Assembly (NCBI GenBank): GCA_030836935.1
Contig: JAUPMA010000010.1
Location: 1-7,402, forward strand
Length of the DNA stretch: 7,402 nt
Direction: 5' to 3'
Source of the DNA: Pseudomonadota bacterium
Lineage (GTDB): Bacteria > Pseudomonadota > Gammaproteobacteria > SZUA-229
In this document: positions 1 through 4,978 of the stretch, in pieces
Layout of the letters: each line of letters starts with the position of its first letter
How positions within the stretch are numbered: the stretch's first letter is position 1
Translations under genes and position numbers: made by a program
Notes under the pieces: model-generated
Database searches by the model: none
What the model was told of the DNA's origin: nothing
What the model saw: the letters and a program-made list of their open reading frames with translations, nothing else

Positions 1-1
1 G

Positions 2-2278
2 GATGTCGCCATGCAGCGCGTAAACGAAATCGGCAACAGCCGCTGGATGACTCGCAACAATCTGGATGAAAAACTGAAACAGCTGGCAGATGATTTGCAA
101 CAGTATCGCCAGTATGTGGTGCAGCTGATTGAAATCAGGCAGGACGTCGAAAAACTGTTTCCGGCTTTTGTTCCCATCAATCAGGTAATGTTGCCCCAGA
201 GCATGCAGTTCAATACCCAGATTGATCTGGCAATTGATGATTTATCCACCCGCCTCAACGAACCGCAAACCCTCAAGGCCTATCACCAGTTTCTGGATAT
301 CAAGGATACCTGGAATGACATGATTGGCTCGTTTCGCATGTACGTCGCTTCACGCTCACTGAGTTTGCGCGAGCCATCTGGCGGCAAGGGTCCATATGAT
401 GAGGCGATTGCCCATCATTACAAAACACTGACGCATCAACTGGGCCTGATAAACAGGCTGCAGCAGCGGGAAGATTTCGGATTGCAGGCCGAATCAACCA
501 TTCAGGAAATCACGGTGATTGCCCGTATCTGGTATCAGGGTTACCAGAAAACCCGCGCCATTTATGCCAGCCGCAACTGGCGCATGGATGAAAGCCTGAT
601 GAACCAGAAGTTGCAACCTCTGGGCAGGGGCATCTGGGATAGGCTGGATCAGATTGAACAGATTCTGGCGGATTCGTCACAGGCCGATGTAATGCAAATG
701 TCTGATGTGGCCTCCCAGGTGAACTACACACTCTGGCTGCGTATGTTGCTGGCTGCGGTATTTGTGATTATTGCTTTCCTGGCTTTTGAATACTGGATAT
801 TGCGCCCCGTGTCGCGCATAGCGCATGCGCTGAAACTGGAAGCCGAGGGTCACGAAGTGCCGGTTTTGCCCAGGGCCAATACCCGTGAGGCGCGTGAGCT
901 GGTTGAAGCATTTGATCACATGCGCGAACAGGTGCGCATGCGCCAGCTGGAGCTGGAACATCTGGCCTTGCATGACAATCTCACCGGTCTGCCCAACCGG
1001 TTGCTACTGCGCCGCAGTCTGATTCGCGAACTGGCGCGCGCCGAGCGTGAAAAGGGAAATTTTGCATTGCTGATGATTGATCTTAACAAGTTCAAGGAAA
1101 TCAACGACACCCTCGGTCATCACATGGGTGATCGCGTATTGCGCGAAATTGCACCGCGATTCATGGCGGAATTGTCAAAAAGTGATGTGCTGGCACGTCT
1201 CGGTGGCGATGAGTTTGCCGTGATGCTGCCAAACAGCGATGCCGATCGCGCCAACGAAATTGCGCAAAAACTGACACGTTCCCTGGAAGCGGATTTCAAT
1301 ATGGATGGCCAGCGCTTGCGGGTTGGCAGCAGCATTGGTGTTGCGCTGTATCCGCAGCATGGAGCCAGTGAACAGGCGTTGCTGCAACGTGCCGATGTAG
1401 CCATGTATCTCGCCAAGCACAAAAAACTTGGTTATGTGTTTTACAGCGAGGATCAGGAAGAGCACAGCGTCTGGCAGTTGTCATTCAAGCATGAGTTGCA
1501 GCAGTCGATTGAAAATAATCTGCTGGAACTGCATTACCAGCCCAAGGTTGATCTCAAAACCGGAAAAACTTTTGCGCTTGAAGCGCTGTTGCGCTGGAAT
1601 CATCCGCAACAGGGTAAGGTTCCGGCAGACGAAATTCATTTGCTGGCAGAAAAAACCGGCCTGATTCGTCCGCTGACACAATGGGTGATCAAAACAGCCA
1701 TCCGGCAGATTGCCGATTTGATGCAGGCTTCGGTAAATATGGCGATATCAGTAAATTTGTCGGTGTGGAATCTGAAAGATCCGCAATTGTGCGAATGCGT
1801 TGCCAACAGCCTGCGTGAAAGCAATGTACCCGCCAGCCGTTTGTGTTTTGAAATAACCGAACACGCCATCATGTCGGACGTGGATCGCGCCCTGGATACC
1901 ATGACGCAGCTGTCAAGGCTGGGCGTGAAATTATCGATTGATGATTTTGGCATGGGCTTTTCTACGATGAGTCAGCTCAAGCGTCTGCCCGTGAATGAAT
2001 TGAAAGTCGATAAATCATTCATCATGGACATGATCATTGATGAAAGCGACGCCGTTATCGTGCGCTCAACCATCGATCTGGCACATAACCTCGGTATGCA
2101 GGTTGTGGCAGAAGGGGTGGAAAGCCAGGAGATTCACGATCTGCTGCAGATTCTGGGCTGCGATGCCGCACAGGGTTATCACATTGCCTATCCCATGCCG
2201 GCACAACGGCTGATGATCTGGTTGCAGGAATCCCGCTGGGGACTGGCTGAACAGGCACGGCTGAAGATCGTGCGCTGA
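2..2278 (+). CDS. Membrane-bound GGDEF-EAL c-di-GMP signalling protein, 5' end missing
   Basis: Bifunctional c-di-GMP turnover protein (diguanylate cyclase plus phosphodiesterase), anchored in the inner membrane. The frame is open to the left edge and the first ATG (position 11) has no Shine-Dalgarno, so the gene probably begins outside the window. Residues here are counted from that ATG. Residues 1-240 are mostly helical and probably form a periplasmic sensor that needs an earlier membrane segment. Residues 241-264 are a clear transmembrane helix, and 265-315 a HAMP-like linker. The GGDEF domain (about 315-480) has an intact GGDEF motif at 398-402, metal ligand D357 and the FKxIND...GH stretch at 361-370. 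The EAL domain (about 490-745) keeps the catalytic set: E524 of EAL, N582, E614, D644/D645 of DDFG, K665, E701 and Q721. The inhibitory RxxD site before GGDEF is absent (SKSD, 389-392). Phosphodiesterase activity is likely and cyclase activity possible. The domain calls are secure; the signal sensed is unknown. Confidence 0.93.
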   Translation, partial: DVAMQRVNEIGNSRWMTRNNLDEKLKQLADDLQQYRQYVVQLIEIRQDVEKLFPAFVPINQVMLPQSMQFNTQIDLAIDDLSTRLNEPQTLKAYHQFLDIKDTWNDMIGSFRMYVASRSLSLREPSGGKGPYDEAIAHHYKTLTHQLGLINRLQQREDFGLQAESTIQEITVIARIWYQGYQKTRAIYASRNWRMDESLMNQKLQPLGRGIWDRLDQIEQILADSSQADVMQMSDVASQVNYTLWLRMLLAAVFVIIAFLAFEYWILRPVSRIAHALKLEAEGHEVPVLPRANTREARELVEAFDHMREQVRMRQLELEHLALHDNLTGLPNRLLLRRSLIRELARAEREKGNFALLMIDLNKFKEINDTLGHHMGDRVLREIAPRFMAELSKSDVLARLGGDEFAVMLPNSDADRANEIAQKLTRSLEADFNMDGQRLRVGSSIGVALYPQHGASEQALLQRADVAMYLAKHKKLGYVFYSEDQEEHSVWQLSFKHELQQSIENNLLELHYQPKVDLKTGKTFALEALLRWNHPQQGKVPADEIHLLAEKTGLIRPLTQWVIKTAIRQIADLMQASVNMAISVNLSVWNLKDPQLCECVANSLRESNVPASRLCFEITEHAIMSDVDRALDTMTQLSRLGVKLSIDDFGMGFSTMSQLKRLPVNELKVDKSFIMDMIIDESDAVIVRSTIDLAHNLGMQVVAEGVESQEIHDLLQILGCDAAQGYHIAYPMPAQRLMIWLQESRWGLAEQARLKIVR
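731..802 (+). other. Transmembrane segment of the GGDEF-EAL protein
   Basis: These codons give a run of about 24 mainly hydrophobic residues (starting LWLRMLLAAVFVIIAF) followed directly by R-P-V, the usual start of a HAMP linker. It is the only strong membrane helix visible in the protein. A periplasmic sensor of roughly 240 residues in front of it implies a second, earlier helix encoded left of the window. Confidence 0.85.
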
Positions 2279-2307
2279 CGGCGGCCAGATTCACTTCACT
2301 GAAAAAG

Positions 2308-2324
2308 CATGTCACCCTGACATG
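2308..2324. repeat. Perfect 7-bp inverted repeat, possible terminator
   Basis: CATGTCA and TGACATG are separated by CCC, giving a perfect 7-bp stem with a 3-base loop 30 bases after the stop of the GGDEF-EAL gene. On the + strand it is not followed by a T run (next is GGGTTTCCC), so it is a weak candidate for an intrinsic terminator of that gene. Read on the - strand the stem is followed by CTTTTTC, which would suit a terminator for leftward transcription, but no leftward gene is seen here. A protein-binding operator is the other possibility. Confidence 0.45.
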
Positions 2325-2344
2325 GGTTTCCCGGTAAAACTGCT

Positions 2345-2354
2345 AACGGCCGTT
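2345..2354. repeat. 10-bp palindrome overlapping the -35 region
   Basis: AACGGCCGTT is a perfect 10-base palindrome. It overlaps the first two bases of the proposed -35 hexamer (2353-2358) and also lies within a wider, looser pair AAAAC (2336-2340) / GTTTT (2352-2356). The position suits an operator for a repressor or activator of the downstream operon, but no known regulator site is recognised and chance is not excluded. Confidence 0.3.
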
Positions 2355-2381
2355 TTCAGGTTTGCCGCTTGAGCCTATACT
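2353..2381 (+). promoter_or_regulatory. Predicted sigma70-type promoter of the envelope operon
   Basis: A -35 box TTTTCA (2353-2358, 4 of 6 to TTGACA) and a -10 box TATACT (2376-2381, 5 of 6 to TATAAT) are separated by the optimal 17 bases. Transcription would start near 2387-2391, after a C-rich stretch, leaving an untranslated leader of about 90 bases before the ATG at 2479. It is the only convincing promoter between the first gene and the three-gene operon. The call rests on sequence match alone. Confidence 0.6.
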
Positions 2382-2465
2382 TTCCCGCCTGTCATGCCCG
2401 GATTTCGACGCGCTTCGCAGCAAATCACGCATGATGAATCTATGCTTGTTCCCCGAATGAATCCT

Positions 2466-2473
2466 GGTGGTGA
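2466..2473 (+). promoter_or_regulatory. Strong ribosome binding site that fixes the start at 2479
   Basis: GGTGGTGA matches 7 of 8 bases of the extended Shine-Dalgarno GGAGGTGA and ends 5 bases before ATG 2479. Upstream in-frame alternatives (GTG 2467, GTG 2470, ATG 2473) overlap or touch this element and could not use it, so ATG 2479 is the preferred start. That start also puts two residues before the first basic residue group of a normal signal peptide. Confidence 0.7.
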
Positions 2474-2478
2474 TGCTT

Positions 2479-3006
2479 ATGCGCTTGATTACAAAATGGT
2501 TGATGGCCGGACTCGTCTGCCTGACGGCGTTTAATGTGCTGGCGGAAGATATAACCCGTGACCAGATCAAGGGTCTGGATGAACAGGTGCAGGATATCAA
2601 GAAGGATGTCATTGACCTGACGTCGGAACTGTCACGGCTGGAAGAAAAACTGCTGTTTCCGTCCAGCACCCAGGTGTCGATTTTTATTTCACTTGGCGAA
2701 GCCGACAGTTTTCGTCTCGATACCGTGCAGGTTAAACTCGATGACGCCATCGTGGCGCATCATCTTTACAATTTTCGTGAACTGGAAGCCCTGCAAAAAG
2801 GTGGCGTGCAAAAAATTTATGTTGGCAATATAAAAACCGGTGATCATGAACTGGTAGTGAGTTTTGCCGGCAAGGCGCCAGCGGGCGGTGATTTGCAGCG
2901 CAGCGCCAGTTACAAACTGAACAAGGATGTGGGGCCGAAATTTGTCGAGGTCAGGATTGCCGGCACGGCAAGCAATGCGCAGGAAATTCAATTCAAGGAC
3001 TGGTGA
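2479..3006 (+). CDS. Exported coiled-coil protein with C-terminal beta-rich domain, unknown function
   Basis: A 175-residue protein whose family I do not recognise. Residues 1-22 are a Sec signal peptide (basic start, hydrophobic core, V-L-A before E23), so the mature protein should be periplasmic. Residues 30-58 form an unbroken coiled coil with a/d positions I30, L33, V37, I40, V44, L47, L51, L54 and L58. Residues 64-175 look beta-rich (alternating strands such as TQVSIFISLG and HELVVSFAG) with a G-D-H-E-L pattern reminiscent of PEGA-like or Ig-like surface domains; that resemblance is an inference. There is no mature cysteine (the only Cys, C14, is in the signal), no catalytic motif and no other membrane helix. 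It is first in the operon, has its own promoter and a strong ribosome binding site, and its stop is 8 bases before the next ATG. The likely role is structural: oligomerising through the coiled coil and presenting the beta domain to its partners. The reading frame is near certain; function is open. Confidence 0.9.
   Translation: MRLITKWLMAGLVCLTAFNVLAEDITRDQIKGLDEQVQDIKKDVIDLTSELSRLEEKLLFPSSTQVSIFISLGEADSFRLDTVQVKLDDAIVAHHLYNFRELEALQKGGVQKIYVGNIKTGDHELVVSFAGKAPAGGDLQRSASYKLNKDVGPKFVEVRIAGTASNAQEIQFKDW
2995..3006 (+). promoter_or_regulatory. Ribosome binding region at the first operon junction
   Basis: AAGGA (2995-2999) and GGTGA (3002-3006) lie at the end of the preceding gene, the latter containing its stop codon. 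GGTGA is 8 bases before ATG 3015, a normal spacing. AAGGA is only 3 bases before the alternative GTG 3003, which is too close. This favours ATG 3015, with initiation coupled to termination of the upstream gene. Confidence 0.5.
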
Positions 3007-3014
3007 TTCGAATC

Positions 3015-4910
3015 ATGCGTCTTCGCTGGCTAACAGGTTTGAGTGTTCTGATTTTCACCACGGCTGCAATGGCCGATGATGAACTGCGCCAGCCAGTCAG
3101 GGATTTATTCTACGGCGAAGCCCTGTTTTATGCCTGGCAGGATGATTATTTTACGGCCATTACCCGACTGGACACCGAACTGGGCCAGTATTACGCACTG
3201 GATGAACGGCAACTTGATCCGTTTCATCTGCATATCGAGCAGGCAGAATTTTCTGTAGGCGATCTCGAATTATCCTATCGCATGCATCAGCGTGCCGGTC
3301 GCGCCCTCCGTGCGGTGATGGAAAGTCATGTCAGCAAACCTGTCCGTAATGAAGCCGCTTACCGGTTGGCAAAAATTCTTTTTCAGAAAAATGATCCGGT
3401 AAATGCGCTGCATATATTGCAGGGCATCGAAGGTGATTTGCCGGAAAAAGTTCGTGTTGACGAAGCTTTTTTGCGCGCGCAGGTTTATATCGCCACCGGA
3501 AAATTTTCTGAAGCAGCACAACTGTTACGGGAACTGGAAGACGAAGAAAAACTGGAAGGTTTTTCTGCGTACAATCTTGGTATTGCCCTGCTGCAAAATG
3601 GCCAGGACAAGGAAGGTATTATCGAGCTGGACAGGGTTGGGCATATTAACAGTTCTGATCCGGCTGTACTGGCCTTGCGCGACAAGGCCAATCTCATGCT
3701 CGGTTATCGCATGCTGGACAACAGCGCGCCACAACTGGCACGCCAGTATCTGGAACGGGTGCGTCTTGACGGACCATTCTCCAATCGCGCCTTGCTGGGT
3801 GCGGGCTGGGTAGATGTATCGCTGGGCAATTATCAGCGTGCACTGGTGCCGTGGAGCATGTTGCACAAGCGCAGGCTGACGGATGCATCGGTGCAGGAAG
3901 CGTTGCTCGCTGTGCCCTACGCTTATGGCAAGCTGGATGTTTATGGCAAATCTGCTCTGCTCTATGGTCATGCCATGGATGTATTTGGCAATGAAGTGGC
4001 GCGTCTGGATGCGTCGATAAAAAGTATTCGTGAAGGCAAATTTGTTCAGGCCATGTTGCGTGAGGATAATGAACGCGATGGCAACTGGCTGGTAAATATC
4101 CGCAACTTGCCGGAATCTCCTGAAACTTATTATTTGCTTGAACTGCTTGCCTCGCATGATTTTCAGGAGGCGCTGAAAAATTATCTCGATCTTGCCGAAT
4201 TGCGCATCAAGACCGCCGACTGGCTGCGCAACCTGGTTGTGTACGAAGAAATGATTGAAATTCGCCGGCGTTATTACACGCCGTTATTACCGCAGGTTGA
4301 AAAGGAATTCAAGGCACTGGATTCACTCATCAAACTGCGGCTTGAACAGCGCGAACGCATCAGCCAACGATTACAGGGCATGCTGATTGCGCGCCGTCCG
4401 GAATATCTGGCTCTGGCAGAGGAGCGTGCGGCTAGCGACACACTTGCACGCCTGCGAGTGCAGCTGGATGCCAATCCGCAATTGAATACGGATAAAACCA
4501 GGGAACGCATTCGCCGCCTGCAGGGCCTGTTGCACTGGCAGGTTAATACCCAGTATGACAAGCGGCTTACAGAAACATACGAACATCTGCGTCTGCTCGA
4601 TGAACATATTTATAAATTAAACAAAATGTACAGCTCGTTCATTCGCACGCGCCTGGCGGCTACTCAAAGTTATGAAGGTTACGAAATTCCGATTCGCCAG
4701 TTACGGACACGTTTGCAGCAAACTGAAACCAGGCTCAATGGCATCATGGCGCGGCAGGGTCGCATGATGGAAGTCATGGCGATCAATGAGCTGGAAAATC
4801 GCCGGCAAAAACTTGAGGATTACCAGATCAAGGCGCGTTTTGCACTGGCAGAAAGTTATGACCGTGCCACCAAGAAACAGCAGCAGGAACCGGAGCAGAA
4901 GAAGCCATGA
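3015..4910 (+). CDS. Exported TPR and coiled-coil protein, periplasmic scaffold candidate
   Basis: A 631-residue protein from ATG 3015; GTG 3003, overlapping the previous stop as GTGA, would add four residues. Residues 1-20 are a Sec signal peptide ending A-M-A before D21-D22. Helical-pair repeats of TPR type follow at about 30-60, 112-140, 148-175, 184-210 and 255-285, with typical small and aromatic positions (for example NLGIALLQNGQ and LGAGWVDVSLGNYQRAL). From about 425 to the end the protein is highly charged and helical, with coiled-coil stretches near 425-460 and 555-620, and a hydrophilic tail rich in K, Q and E. No second membrane helix, mature cysteine or catalytic motif is evident. 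It overlaps the next gene by four bases (ATGA). TPR arrays bind proteins, so a periplasmic assembly or scaffold role is inferred; the exact family is not recognised. Confidence 0.92.
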   Translation: MRLRWLTGLSVLIFTTAAMADDELRQPVRDLFYGEALFYAWQDDYFTAITRLDTELGQYYALDERQLDPFHLHIEQAEFSVGDLELSYRMHQRAGRALRAVMESHVSKPVRNEAAYRLAKILFQKNDPVNALHILQGIEGDLPEKVRVDEAFLRAQVYIATGKFSEAAQLLRELEDEEKLEGFSAYNLGIALLQNGQDKEGIIELDRVGHINSSDPAVLALRDKANLMLGYRMLDNSAPQLARQYLERVRLDGPFSNRALLGAGWVDVSLGNYQRALVPWSMLHKRRLTDASVQEALLAVPYAYGKLDVYGKSALLYGHAMDVFGNEVARLDASIKSIREGKFVQAMLREDNERDGNWLVNIRNLPESPETYYLLELLASHDFQEALKNYLDLAELRIKTADWLRNLVVYEEMIEIRRRYYTPLLPQVEKEFKALDSLIKLRLEQRERISQRLQGMLIARRPEYLALAEERAASDTLARLRVQLDANPQLNTDKTRERIRRLQGLLHWQVNTQYDKRLTETYEHLRLLDEHIYKLNKMYSSFIRTRLAATQSYEGYEIPIRQLRTRLQQTETRLNGIMARQGRMMEVMAINELENRRQKLEDYQIKARFALAESYDRATKKQQQEPEQKKP

Positions 4911-4978
4911 AACTGTTTTGCTTCCGTTGCATGAAACCTGTACTGGCTGGTGCAGCCGTGATGTTGCTGCATGGCTGC
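4907..4978 (+). other. Lipoprotein signal peptide with lipobox cysteine 24
   Basis: These 24 codons encode a short basic start (K2, R7, K10), a hydrophobic core (PVLAGAAVMLL) and H-G-C with the candidate lipidated Cys at residue 24. His at -2 departs from the usual [LVI][ASTVI][GAS]C, and extra cysteines at 5 and 8 are unusual for the start of a signal. Both oddities are milder if translation begins at ATG 4931 (residue 9). Confidence 0.6.

Noticed and set aside
2431..2460. Nine-codon leader open frame ending just before the ribosome binding site
   Set aside because: It could be a leader peptide, but there is no ribosome binding site, no run of a single amino acid codon and no attenuator-like hairpin pair, so chance is the simpler reading.
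2434..2463. Direct repeat ATGAATC (2434-2440 and 2457-2463) in the leader
   Set aside because: Seven bases repeated twice with a 23-base offset is weak in a short leader, and it matches no regulator site known to me.
2394..2534. 46-codon + strand open frame starting in the operon leader
   Set aside because: It has no Shine-Dalgarno, overlaps the start of the exported protein gene out of frame, and its product has no recognisable feature.
2343..2750. 135-codon open frame on the - strand crossing the promoter region
   Set aside because: It is antisense to the coiled-coil protein gene and to its promoter; the Ser-rich product has no recognisable domain, and the + strand frame has a signal peptide, regular heptads and a strong ribosome binding site.
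3525..4157. 210-codon open frame on the - strand
   Set aside because: It is antisense to the exported TPR protein gene, has an implausible composition and no family features, while the + strand frame has a signal peptide and repeats.
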